A stretch of 64,000 nucleotides of DNA from Homalodisca vitripennis (GCF_021130785.1 NW_025776220.1:62001-126000); one strand, 5' to 3'. Shown: positions 23,605 to 32,745, counted from the stretch's first letter. Translations and numbers: made by a program. Notes: generated by a model not told the origin, from the letters alone.

Positions 23605-25020
23605 TCATCGTAATTTTTTTTTTTGTTTAGATACAGGACGGAAGTTACCATGAACAGTTTGGAACTCTGTCTGCATCTCCAAAGGGTCCTCAACCATATC
23701 ATCATCAAGTGATAATTGTGAGGATCTGGACGAGGATGAGTTAGTCTTTTTTACTAGGAATTTGGATCTATTATCTGATTTTGTTTGAATGTTCTTTTTT
23801 AATTTGTCGGCGAGTTTTTTTCTCTCTTCCAAAGATAAGGCAGGTTTCGTATTTTGTTGCACCTTATCTCTGAAAGTAGGAGTAACTGTTGGGCGAGCTT
23901 GAATCTGTGTGTTGGACTTAGTATGGGGCGTGTGGACTGCTTGGGAAGGATTACTGGTCGATGCCAACGGATGTTGTCCGGTACCGGTTGCAAGCTGCTT
24001 AACCAAAGCAGCAACCTGCTCTGTTAAATTAAGTACCATAACCTCCAAGGCGGTACATGACGGGCACTGTGCGGATTGGACTGGGGCTGAAGCAGCTTCG
24101 GAGTACGAGACTCCCTTTTTAGGGGTTGGAGCGATTCTTCTCCTATACTCTTTGCGGGCTTCGTTAAAGGAGAGTTTGTTAAGAGTGGCAATCTTCAATA
24201 CTTCCTTTACCTCTATGTAAACTCTACACTCCTTCGAGGTGGCCGCGTGTTTGCGCTTGCAGTTTACGCATCTGACGTCATTCTTGCAACCTTCTTCTTG
24301 GTGGCCTTCATCGCCGCAACGGGAACAAGTCTCAGGGCCCGAGCACGTCTTAGTAGAGTGCCCGAATCTCTGACAACGGAAACACCGCTGCGGATTTTTG
24401 AAGTATGGCCGTACAGTAAGGGATAAGTACCCAGCCTTGATAGTTTTTGGGGGTTGGGGAAATGCAAAGGTCAGGATTAGACCAGGAGTAGGAACCTTTC
24501 TCCCATTCTCCGTCCGAAGCATCCTAACCACATCGGTTACCATTTCGCATTGTAGCTCGTCCTTGATTTCTTCCTCACTACACTCCATCAGGTCACGGCA
24601 GAAGACGATTCCCTTGGAGGTGTTCAGTGAGGAGTGCGGTTGAACGACGACTTCCACCTGATCAAAAAAGCTTGTCATCTGAAGGAACTTCCTGGCTTGG
24701 ATGTAGTTCGCAGCCTCCACCAAGATAGTTCCATTCCTTAATTTGCTCACAGCTTTAGGTTGACCGCCTGAGGAAACAAAAGCTTTGTTAATAAGGAAAG
24801 GACTAACCTTCGTTAGAGTTTTGTCCTCATCCTTGTGACTAACGATTAGATATAGTGGAGTTGGAACGTTCATATTTTCAGCTCTTACTTTTTCTTCCAC
24901 TTTCCTTTGTTTCATATATGATTCATTTTCATAATCTGACAACTGTCGCTTTTTCTCTGGATCATTAGGATCTCTTACTCCGAATTCTTGCCCTAAGGGT
25001 GGGGTGGTTTGAGATTCCAT
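23605..25020 (-). CDS. I-like LINE ORF1, gag-like RNA-binding protein (471 aa)
   Basis: I chose the ATG at 25020 instead of the one at 25089 because the related LINE ORF1 at 42407 begins at the same point and aligns from there (PTPL and LTKVSPF versus LSKVSPF). The N-terminal third is charged (PEKKRQLSDY). The middle resembles an RNA-binding fold region (NGTILVEAANYIQARKFL) and is followed by three CCHC-type zinc knuckles (CFRCQRFGHSTKTC and two more). The tail is Ser/Thr/Lys-rich. Such proteins coat the LINE RNA. The frame is intact, unlike ORF2, and its first part is unique to copy 2. Confidence 0.92.
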   Translation of the reverse strand: MESQTTPPLGQEFGVRDPNDPEKKRQLSDYENESYMKQRKVEEKVRAENMNVPTPLYLIVSHKDEDKTLTKVSPFLINKAFVSSGGQPKAVSKLRNGTILVEAANYIQARKFLQMTSFFDQVEVVVQPHSSLNTSKGIVFCRDLMECSEEEIKDELQCEMVTDVVRMLRTENGRKVPTPGLILTFAFPQPPKTIKAGYLSLTVRPYFKNPQRCFRCQRFGHSTKTCSGPETCSRCGDEGHQEEGCKNDVRCVNCKRKHAATSKECRVYIEVKEVLKIATLNKLSFNEARKEYRRRIAPTPKKGVSYSEAASAPVQSAQCPSCTALEVMVLNLTEQVAALVKQLATGTGQHPLASTSNPSQAVHTPHTKSNTQIQARPTVTPTFRDKVQQNTKPALSLEERKKLADKLKKNIQTKSDNRSKFLVKKTNSSSSRSSQLSLDDDMVEDPLEMQTEFQTVHGNFRPVSKQKKKLR

Positions 25021-25127
25021 AGATAAGGTCACCAGCGCATCGTGTTTAGTAGTGCGGGCCGGGAGCGGGCATGCCCTCGGGTGTCCCACAAACCCTCAGT
25101 TCCCCGAGGCCCGGTTTCCATCGATTA

Positions 25128-25155
25128 CCAAGTCGGGAATACGCGCACAACTTGG
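25128..25155 (-). ncRNA. Covarying hairpin 1 in the I-like LINE leader
   Basis: CCAAGT (25128-25133) pairs with ACTTGG (25150-25155) around a 16-base loop. The counterpart at 42549-42576 is CCGAGC/GCTCGG with the same loop length. Pairs 3 and 6 changed on both sides (A-T to G-C, T-A to C-G), which supports a conserved RNA structure. Confidence 0.6.
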
Positions 25156-25170
25156 ATTCGCACGTGGCAA

Positions 25171-25190
25171 CAGGGGCTCCGACACCCCTG
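25171..25190 (-). ncRNA. Covarying hairpin 2 in the I-like LINE leader
   Basis: CAGGGG (25171-25176) pairs with CCCCTG (25185-25190) around the loop CTCCGACA. At 42592-42612 the arms are CAGAAA/TATCTG with the loop sequence kept. Two pairs covary and one is mismatched. Confidence 0.5.
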
Positions 25191-25427
25191 CCTACTGAAC
25201 ACTTCCTGACCAAGGACCGAAGTGGCTGGCTTCTGAACCAGTACATGACTTACGCCTCGGCAGAGACAAGCTCACATCAGCTCTCACCGACACCAGATAG
25301 GGCATCTAGTGCCGGCTTAAGCACTCCCAGCGAGCCATGTACTGGAACGGTCAGAGGACGGGTACTTAAAAGACCCTGGAGGGGGATTTGGTAGGAATTA
25401 GGGAATGGTTAGGTGGGAAGAAGCAGT

Positions 25428-28059
25428 TTAAGGGGAGCACTTCGTAAAAAATCTCAAAAATTACAAATTTTTTTTTTTTTTTATTAAAGTTTGGAATTTC
25501 CCGATAACAATGGTGGTATTAAATTTTTTTTATGATGACTAGAAGTGTCCGAAATATTTTTTTTTAAATAGGCCTGCAGGCAGTTTCGGGCCTGTAGCAG
25601 TCACACTTTGAATGGTGCTGTTATAGTACTACTTCGTTGCAGTCATGTTCATGATTTGGTTGGCAGTGACAGTTTGTTATGTCAACAACTTACACTAACC
25701 AACAAAACATCTGTTTTATAACCATTGCTTATAACCTAGGTAGCATACATGTTTTGGTTACTGACATTTCTGTTTTAGAGAGTGAAAATTACGTAAATGA
25801 TTATGGTTTTTTGTGAGTTTAGTGGAGAGTTCTGAGTATTTTTTGTTATAAGTGTAGTGAATTTTATAATGCCACGTTCAAAGCCTGCTTTCAAGAAACG
25901 CGTTTTCAAAGGAAATCAACATAACCCTCCAACTAGTCCTAGGCCTAGTTTCTCAGGATCAAGTAACAATCGAGGTACCAATACTCCAAATGTGGATAGG
26001 CCAAGACCTCAAAGTGCATCTTCTAAGAAGGTCAGTCCTTTTTTGAAACAGTACCAATTGAATGAAAATGATGAGTCTGAAAACTGTATAGTTAATATAG
26101 GATTGTTGAATGAGGCTCTTAGTAACGTTTCAGTGTGTAAAAATTGCCATGGCCAACTTGTTTACAAAGTAAAACACATTGTAGGCCTAGCATCAAAAAT
26201 TATAGTCAGCTGTTCTGATTGTGAAAACACTATTACTGTGACAAACTCTGAATTAGTCAGGCCTAACACTAATCAGAATGAAGCAAAGTCTGATAGGCCT
26301 AATACATTTTATGACCTAAATCTTCGTTTGGTTTATGCTATGCGTAACATAGGCAAAGGTAGAGTGGCTGCGGAGAAAATTTGCGCTTTTATGAATCTTA
26401 CACCTCCGCCTTTGAGATATCATGAACATGAGCATTACTTGGGTTCAATTGCTGAGTTAGTGTGTAAGAAGTCAATGCAAAGTGCTGTGCAAGAAGCTGT
26501 ATCGGATAATGATGGTTGCAGAGACCTCGCTATAGCTGCTGATGGCTCATGGCAGAAGCGGGGTCACCTTTCACTAAATGGAGTGGTATCAGTGACATCT
26601 TTATCAACCGGTAAGGTCCTAGACATCGAGATTTTATCTAAATATTGCAGATGCACTAATAGACTAAACAACACGCATGGTGATGGCTGTATCGCAAACT
26701 TTGAAGGTTCTAGTGGAGCCATGGAAGTTGCTGGAGCAGTCGCAATTTTTCAGCGCTCGCAGGCATTGTATGAGGCTCGTTACCTTGAATACCTTGGTGA
26801 TGGAGACAGCAAGGCGTACTCCAGTGTATGCGAAGCCAAGCCCTATGGTGATACTGCCATAACAAAGATAGAATGCATAGGCCATGTCCAGAAACGGATG
26901 GGATCGAGATTAAAAAATCTAAAAGCTAAGACTAAAACACTCCCTGACGGCTCACGACTTGGCGGCAAGAACAAGCTAACAGATTCTGCCATTATTCAGC
27001 TCCAAAAATACTACGGATTGGCAATTAGACGCAACACAAACTCTGTTGAAGACATGAAAAAAGCCATTTGGGCAGAGTTTTTCCATGTGATGTCTTCTAA
27101 TGAAAGGCCTCAACATGGACTATGTCCAGATGATGAAGAAACCTGGTGTAAGTACCGCAAAGCCGTAAAATCCAATGAAAACTATGATCATGGCAGCCAT
27201 TTTCACTTGCCTGAAAACCTAATGACATTTATTAAACCTATTTTTCAAGATCTAGCCAATCCAACTCTACTGGGCAAATGTACTAAGGGAAAAACTCAAA
27301 ATCCCAATGAGTCCCTCAACAATGTCATTTGGACCTACATACCTAAAAGAACATTTGTGGAGATTAAAACTTTGAAATTTGGCATATATGAAGCTGTTAC
27401 AGCTTTTAATGATGGCTACATTGGCAAATGCAAAGTATTTCAAGAAATAGGAGTGTCACCAGGGCAGCATTTTATTACAGCAATGAAAAAGCTTGACCGG
27501 CGGCGAATTTGGAAGGCAGAGAAAGCTCAAGAAGATATAGAGAAAAAAATTAGACAGAAGAAAAACTTACTAAAAAGAAGTCTGGAGGATGAATATGAGG
27601 AGCAGGAAGGAGATCAGCCAGCCTATGCACCTGGAATGTACTGAAAAAGGTAATAAAGCAGTATTTTTTTCCGTTTTTTGTGTTTTTCCGAAAGTTGCGG
27701 TTTTCAATACAAAAAGTACATTTTTCTCAAAAACTACAAATGGTAGGAATATGAAATTTTTTTTGTATGTTTGTAGCACTGTTTTACATATGTGGAACCA
27801 CTAAAAACATCACATTTCACTGAGTTCAATATTTATATACATACATATACACATATTTATATAGGTTTTTGACAAGCGTTAAAACAAAAATCTATAACTT
27901 TTAGGGTATATGCCAAAAAAAATTTTTTTTTTGGTTCCACGTGTTCCCCTAGAAGCCCTCTTTAAATGAAAAAAAGAATTATGAAGATACCTCAAGTAGT
28001 TCTTGAGATAAGTGTACCTATGTTAACATTACGAAGATAGGGCGAAGTGCTCCCCTTAA
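25428..28059 (+). mobile_element. Kolobok-like DNA transposon 1 (2.6 kb)
   Basis: TTAA at 25428-25431 and 28056-28059 flank the inverted ends GGGGAGCACTTCG and CGAAGTGCTCCCC (13 bp, perfect). TTAA duplication plus a DDE transposase with a CxxH motif points to the Kolobok superfamily. The element has one intact gene, about 430 bp of AT-rich left flank and about 410 bp of AT-rich right flank. It sits 17 bp inside the 5' end of the I-like LINE. Confidence 0.9.
25869..27644 (+). CDS. Kolobok-like transposase, intact (591 aa)
   Basis: I chose the start at MPRSKP (25869), four codons after the first ATG, because the related gene at 43511 also begins MPR. Residues 1-60 are basic and Pro/Ser-rich. 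A zinc-ribbon-like pair of CxxC motifs (CKNC, CSDC) lies near residues 90-118. The catalytic-type core has D225 (ADGSWQKRG), D311 (LGDGDSK), a CxxH at 336-339 (ECIGH) and E481 (KGKTQNPNESL). The last residues are AYAPGMY; the other Kolobok-like proteins in this window end similarly. The product should excise the element and insert it at TTAA. From memory it matches proteins annotated as Mutator-like transposase domain; the Kolobok assignment rests on TTAA plus these motifs. There are no internal stops, so it may be active. Confidence 0.85.
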   Translation: MPRSKPAFKKRVFKGNQHNPPTSPRPSFSGSSNNRGTNTPNVDRPRPQSASSKKVSPFLKQYQLNENDESENCIVNIGLLNEALSNVSVCKNCHGQLVYKVKHIVGLASKIIVSCSDCENTITVTNSELVRPNTNQNEAKSDRPNTFYDLNLRLVYAMRNIGKGRVAAEKICAFMNLTPPPLRYHEHEHYLGSIAELVCKKSMQSAVQEAVSDNDGCRDLAIAADGSWQKRGHLSLNGVVSVTSLSTGKVLDIEILSKYCRCTNRLNNTHGDGCIANFEGSSGAMEVAGAVAIFQRSQALYEARYLEYLGDGDSKAYSSVCEAKPYGDTAITKIECIGHVQKRMGSRLKNLKAKTKTLPDGSRLGGKNKLTDSAIIQLQKYYGLAIRRNTNSVEDMKKAIWAEFFHVMSSNERPQHGLCPDDEETWCKYRKAVKSNENYDHGSHFHLPENLMTFIKPIFQDLANPTLLGKCTKGKTQNPNESLNNVIWTYIPKRTFVEIKTLKFGIYEAVTAFNDGYIGKCKVFQEIGVSPGQHFITAMKKLDRRRIWKAEKAQEDIEKKIRQKKNLLKRSLEDEYEEQEGDQPAYAPGMY

Positions 28060-28335
28060 AGTCATACCAAGGACGGACATATTTCTTGAAAGAAAAACAT
28101 ACACGTAATGTTTTGATGTGAAATACGTGTATTTATCTTCATTATAGTGGTTTCAGGAATTTTCCAAATATGGGTGTCCATTTACGTGGACAATGGGTTT
28201 TGCTTCAAGTCGGCAGGGGCATTTAAAAATTAAATGTCTTCGATTTAGAAGGCCTTGGAATAGTGGATTTGTGATTTTTTGGTTACTGTAAGGGCGAAAC
28301 TTCCAGTGTAAGTGTACAGTTTTAGGTTATGACAA

Positions 28336-30353
28336 TTGGATATGGACAGAAATAATAAAAAGTTACGTTCATCAGACATTTTAGATTTAATTGAAAATGG
28401 AAATTTATCTGAGCTTGATGATTTGAGTGAAAATGAGAATGAAGATGAAGCAGAAACTATCCCTCGCATTAGACCACCAGAAGATAATGAAGACGATGAT
28501 ATTGCAGACATTTACCTCCTGAATGATGAAATAAGTGATTTATTTTCTGATGTAGCCGTAAGTAACGAGATAACTTTGGAGAGCACATCTCGTAATTCTA
28601 GTATTAGGCCTATTGACGGTAATCATATGCCTAGTACATCAAGGGGTACTAATAACACTCTAGGCCTAGGCTTACCCAATCAAAATTTGGATAGGCCTAT
28701 CGTATTACCAACAGTGGGTACACTACAACAAACAACCAGACCTGATCCTTTAGAGGATTTTATTCTAACAGAAAAAGATAATATTTGTTGGGTGAGAAAA
28801 CCTTTTCCTAAACCAATTTTTGAGGTTATTTCTGTTTCAAATGATGAACAACAAGCTATAGGCCTAGATGTAGGTGAACCTATATCGTACTTTGAAAAGT
28901 ATATTACATCTGACATCATTGAAAACATAAAAGAAATGACAAATAGGTACGCTGTTCAAAAAGGCCATACATTTACAAACCTAACGGTAAATGAAACAAA
29001 GTATTTTCTTGGTCTTCAGATTGCAATCGGGACGATAGGATTTCCTCGCCTACGTATGTATTGGGAAGAAAGCTACAGAATTCCAATGTTTAGTAGTATG
29101 AATAGGAATAGATTTTTTTCTATCCGAACAAATCTACATTTAATAGATAATTTAGATATACCCGAAGATAACACAGATAAGTTTGTGAAAGTAAGACCAA
29201 TATATGAAGCTGTGAAAAAGAGATGTCAGTAACTTCATGTAGATAAATGTGTCGCTGTAGATGAACAGATAGTACCATTCACTGGAAATCTCAGCATGAA
29301 ACAATACATAAAAGGGAAGCCAAACCCGTATGGGATAAAAATTTATTGCCTATGTGGTCAATCTGGCCTTCTTTACGATTTCATATTATATCAAGGTCCA
29401 ACCACAGAATTTAATCCACAACTGTTGAACGATTTGGGCAGTTACCCTCTGTCGTTTTGCAACTTGCCATAAACAATCTTCTAACAGAGCCACACTGTCT
29501 ATTTTTTGCATCCTATAATTTATTTGAAATATTACGGGATCTAAACATTCAAGCAGCTGGTACTATCTAGTTGCCTAGGTTTGGTCGTGTCAACAAAAAG
29601 AAAAAATCTGACACACGACCACCACTTAGACCCTTAGAAGAGATGAAGGCAACAGGACGGGGTACATGTAATGAAATATGTAGTGCTGACAATAAAGTCG
29701 CACTAATTAGTTGGTTTGACAACAAACTTGTCAACATGGCATCTAATTTTATTGCCTCAGGAACTCCAGTTACTGTTAGAAGGTGGGATAAAAAGGAAAA
29801 AGAGTATGTTGAAGTAGAAATGCCTGAAATAACTAAACTATATAATGAAAACATGGGAGGTGTGGACAAGTTGGACCAGCTGCTTAGCTACTATCGGACA
29901 TTCATAAAATCAAAAAAATGGACACTGAGAATGATTACTCATGCTATTGATTTAGCAATAGTTAATTCATGGTTTGAATACAAAATTGATTGTAAAATGA
30001 ATAACATTGAAAAAAGAAATATTATGGACTTACTAAACTTCCGTACTAGTATAAGTGACCGCCTTATAAATGTTGGACAAACAGCAACCATAAGGAAGAA
30101 AGGGGGAAGGCCTGCATCCAAAGACCTCCCTTCACATTCTACTTCAAAGGAAAGGACCAGGGAAGAAGTCCAACCCTCCAAAGCCATGCGTCGAGATACG
30201 GTAGACCATCTGCCAGAAGTTGACGAGAAAAAAGAGGCTACACGTTGTAAGAACCAGAATTGCAAAGGAAAAACCCATGTCTTTTGCACAAAGTGCCAAG
30301 TACATTTATGCCTTTTGTCATACAGAAATTGTTTTATTATGTATCACACATAA
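28336..30353 (+). pseudogene. piggyBac transposase, nearly complete but broken
   Basis: The start at 28336-28342 opens a 298-residue frame with an acidic N-terminus, followed by the transposase N-domain (YFLGLQIAIGTIGFPRLRMYW). A stop at 29230 falls just before the first catalytic block (CVAVDEQIVPF). A further frameshift and stop lie near 29460-29570. The C-terminal frame (29571-30353) has the third catalytic block MGGVDKLDQLLSYY and a Cys-rich end (CKNQNCKGK, CTKCQVHLC). At the second catalytic site the usual FDN is FAS, so the aspartate appears lost. It belongs to the element with TTAA ends at 19181 and 30737. Confidence 0.85.
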
Positions 30354-30740
30354 AGTATGTCAAATTATGATTTTTTATCATCTAATTTCGATGTTTTTGC
30401 AATTTTGTTTAATTATTTGAAATGTAAGGGTATTATAATAATAATAATAATAAAATATGTTATACTTCTTGTAGAATTGTTTTGTGTTATTTCAAGCCTC
30501 CCATTTAGTCATTTTGTTTAAAAAGGAGACCTTTCAATGTGACCACTTAAAATTTAAATGGCCCCCTTTCACTTTCATATAGTCCCACTGTCCATGTAGA
30601 TGGACATAACCCAAAAAATCAATTAAAAAAATTTTAAACTAAAAATTACATATGTGTGTTCAAACAACCCCAAAGAACAGGTTTTTAATGAAAAAGAATT
30701 TTTTTGGACAAAAAAAATAATTCGGGACTGAAAGGGTTAA

Positions 30741-30943
30741 CCAAAACAAAATCACCTTGTGAGACTTCTGATGATTGGAGGGACGAAATAAGAAAATCCC
30801 GTTCAAAACCTAAACCCTTTGTTGTTATTGTCTGTAAGCAAGACATTTTTTATTCGTGGAATGAAAACTTATCACAATTTTTTCCCAAATCTTGTCCTTT
30901 TCCAACACGACCACTTAGGGAGTTAAAAATCACCATAGTTTAG
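30741..30943 (+). pseudogene. DUF7869-type transposase-like gene, 3' fragment
   Basis: Directly after the piggyBac TTAA the plus strand reads TKTKSPCETSDDW, RSKPKPFVVIV, QDIFYSWNENLSQFF and TRPLRELKI before a stop. This is the C-terminal continuation of the family seen at 18839-19180. The interrupted protein resumes after ECDKNMALIN with a one-base shift. This supports the piggyBac being an insertion into an older gene-like element. Confidence 0.65.
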
Positions 30944-30967
30944 TGATGAAAAAGATCACTAAACTAT
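30935..30967. other. 13 bp inverted repeat (hairpin)
   Basis: ATAGTTTAGTGAT (30935-30947) and ATCACTAAACTAT (30955-30967) are perfect inverted copies around a 7-base A-rich spacer. It overlaps the stop codon of the DUF7869-type fragment and lies just before the minus-strand piggyBac fossil. Its function is unknown; it may mark an element end. Confidence 0.6.
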
Positions 30968-31014
30968 TTTCTTATAAACATAGAAATATATTTATGACAC
31001 TATATACACAATAT

Positions 31015-32448
31015 TTACAATCTGTCCCATTTTTGGGTATGGAATGCCTTGAAGCACGGAGCCGCGCACAAGTCTACATCACAGACACTGCACATATTTA
31101 TCAAGTGTTTGAACTCTTTTTTGTACCATACCTTTTGTCTTTTTCTCTCTAATGGTATGTTGAAAGCATCTGGTCGACTTTGTCAACATCACCCATGAAA
31201 ACATTGTACTCATCTACTATACCCGGTACTAGTGTGACTTTGCCATTTATTGACACCTCTTTGAAGTCAAGTACATGTTTAGTGAACATGAGATGAACAT
31301 CACGTTTGTCAGCCCATTTCAAATACATCATTCGTCCCGATTCTTCAACTGCTGCAATTGCTTCATTTTTTTAAGTTTTTTGCCCATGGCGTGCTTTGGC
31401 AAATCCTTACGGTTTTTTCCTACAGTTCCCACCAGGTCAGTTTTTCTTATATTTAGAGCTAAAGCGGGTTGAGGACTGCAGTAAAAATTGTCTGCAAAGA
31501 CACAGTAGCCTTTATCAAATAAATTATTTATTAGTGACAAAACAATGTTTGTAGCATGGCCATAGTTCTCGTTTTGAAGTATGTTAGTTTCCGTTCCAAC
31601 ATAAGTGATCATGTTCCAAATGTAACCTGAGTTGGCCTCAGATAAAATGTAAGATTTTTATACCAAATCGAGCTCTCTTTATTTTGATAAACTGCTTGAA
31701 ACTCAACCTCTCTTTCCACAATAGAAGGCTTTCGTCAATCGACAGTTCCTGCCTAGGGGTATAAACTTTTGAAAACTTCTTCACAATGTAATCAAAAACA
31801 GGTTTTATTTTGTGGAGTTTTTTTTAACCATTTCGGGGTAAAGGGGCATTGTTGAAATGCAGAAATCTGTTCAACAGTTTGATTCTGTTGTGAGAAATGA
31901 GATTGGCAAAACCAGGGGTAGAGAACAAAGGATTTTTTTGTAAAATATTTACCTACTTCGGGCCTCCGGATCAGACCAAGAAGTACGTAAATACCCAACA
32001 GAACGAATATCTCATTTGCATCAGTAAGTTGCCATAAATGGAACCTAAAAAATTGGCGATGGGGACGGAAAGCCAAAAACTCTTGAGCATATGCATTTGT
32101 TTGCTCAACAATCACATTCACTAATTCATCAGTGACAAAAAGTTTGAATAGTTCATAAGGGTAATTATGGTCATTTATTTGAGATGTACCTGTAAAATCG
32201 AAAGGTTTGGACCTTTCCTGATTTTCACTGTAATTTTTCCATTTGAGAGCGTCAATTTCAGCCACTAAATACTCAGATCGTTGTAGCTCTTCGTCATTCT
32301 CGGCATCGCCATCTCCAAAATCGTCGAATACCGGCGCGTCATCTTCACTGTCGCTATCTGACGAATCATTACCAAGAAGCAACCCTTCTAACTCATCGTC
32401 ATTTAGATAGTCCATGACGTAATAAATATCCGGCCCACTCACTATCAC
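31015..32448 (-). pseudogene. piggyBac-like transposase, minus strand, decayed
   Basis: From 32448 leftward: an acidic N-terminus (LNDDELEGLL, SSDSDSEDD), then LFVTDELVNVIVEQTNAYAQ and LGIYVLLGLIRRPEVGKYF. Past a break come the catalytic blocks LSIDESLLLW, FADNFYCSP and DVDKVDQMLSTY. The Cys-rich end (CSVCDVDLC) follows directly after WYKKEFKHL, so about 100 residues are deleted between them. Frameshifts lie near 31820 and 31640. All three catalytic aspartates can be seen, but the frame is broken. Confidence 0.82.
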
Positions 32449-32731
32449 GCAATAACTATAAACATAAACTGACGGACGAAAATATAGATAGTTTCACATG
32501 TTCTACAAACAACAGACAAACAACATGTATAAATAATACAAATGCGAGTTATGTTTACGTAGAGTAAATACTACAACCAATCAGCAGTTATGCACTGAAA
32601 CAAAAACCTCATTGGCTGTTGTAAATCAGCAGAAGGTGACAACAGCTGTTGTTATTCTCTAATGTGAACACAGGCTCAGTGGGCGGAGCCGAGAATGCCC
32701 GCGGCATCTAGCGGAAAGGAAGATAGTAAAC
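32449..32731. other. Leader and flank of the piggyBac fossil
   Basis: No gene is visible. This is probably the 5' leader of the minus-strand piggyBac fossil. A CATCTAGCGGAAA stretch near 32704 resembles CATCTAGTGGCAAA at 38141, on the other side of the inserted LINE. Confidence 0.4.
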
Positions 32732-32745
32732 TACGTATTGAGGAG
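32732..32745. repeat. 14 bp target-site duplication, left
   Basis: ACGTATTGAGGAGT is repeated exactly at 38099-38112. The pair bounds the minus-strand LINE between them. Confidence 0.9.

Larger units (their letters stand above)
11833..24601. repeat. Tandem segmental duplication, copy 2 (complete 12.77 kb unit)
   Basis: This is the full repeat unit. It starts in the endonuclease end of a plus-strand LINE and ends inside ORF1 of the minus-strand I-like LINE. After 24601 copy 2 continues into the intact 5' part of that LINE, so the right side is the ancestral context and the 11832/11833 junction is the new joint. All shared lesions, such as the ORF2 stop and frameshift, are older than the duplication. 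The few private differences are mostly single-base homopolymer changes. Confidence 0.95.
25021..25427 (-). promoter_or_regulatory. 5' leader of the I-like LINE
   Basis: No protein is supported here; plus-strand open frames are antisense chance frames. The leader is GC-richer than its surroundings. Several blocks are nearly identical to the leader of the diverged LINE at 42408-43104: GCACGTGGCAACAG, CACTTCCTGACCA, GGACCGAAGTGGCTGGC and AGCTCACATCAGC. Non-LTR elements carry an internal promoter and sometimes structured RNA in this part, so conserved function is likely; which one is not known. Confidence 0.65.
19434..28076 (-). mobile_element. I-like LINE, 5'-complete, carrying a Kolobok-like element
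   Basis: Bounded by the 12 bp duplications. On the minus strand: 17 bp of 5' end (28076-28060), Kolobok-1 (28059-25428), the rest of the 5' leader (25427-25021), ORF1 (25020-23605), ORF2 (23569-19903) and a 3' UTR with A-rich tail. Without the Kolobok it is about 6.0 kb. The related LINE at 41905-45697 has the same 5' terminal sequence, CCGTCC then TGGTATGAC, TTAA and CTGC, which confirms the 5' end. Confidence 0.9.
19181..30740 (+). mobile_element. piggyBac element interrupted by an I-like LINE
   Basis: TTAA and CCCTTTCAGTCCC at 19181 mirror GGGACTGAAAGGG and TTAA ending at 30740, giving a 13 bp terminal inverted repeat with TTAA duplication. Inner parts also match: GTCCAT...ATGGAC-type repeats occur near both ends (around 19244, 28170 and 30590). 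The element itself is 19181-19433 plus 28089-30740, about 2.9 kb. The remaining 8.6 kb is the LINE with its Kolobok. Confidence 0.85.

Noticed and set aside
1..24601. The two 12.77 kb copies as long terminal repeats of a giant LTR element
   Set aside because: They abut directly with no internal region, contain many complete unrelated elements, and begin and end inside LINE coding sequence.
25160..25260. Hammerhead ribozyme in the LINE leader, suggested by a CTGATG on the minus strand
   Set aside because: The full CUGAUGA...GAAA core is not present in order; only generic hairpins are supported.
25046..25394. Overlapping open frames on both strands in the LINE 5' leader
   Set aside because: Not conserved as protein in the related leader at 42408-43104, where only the nucleotide blocks and hairpins are conserved.
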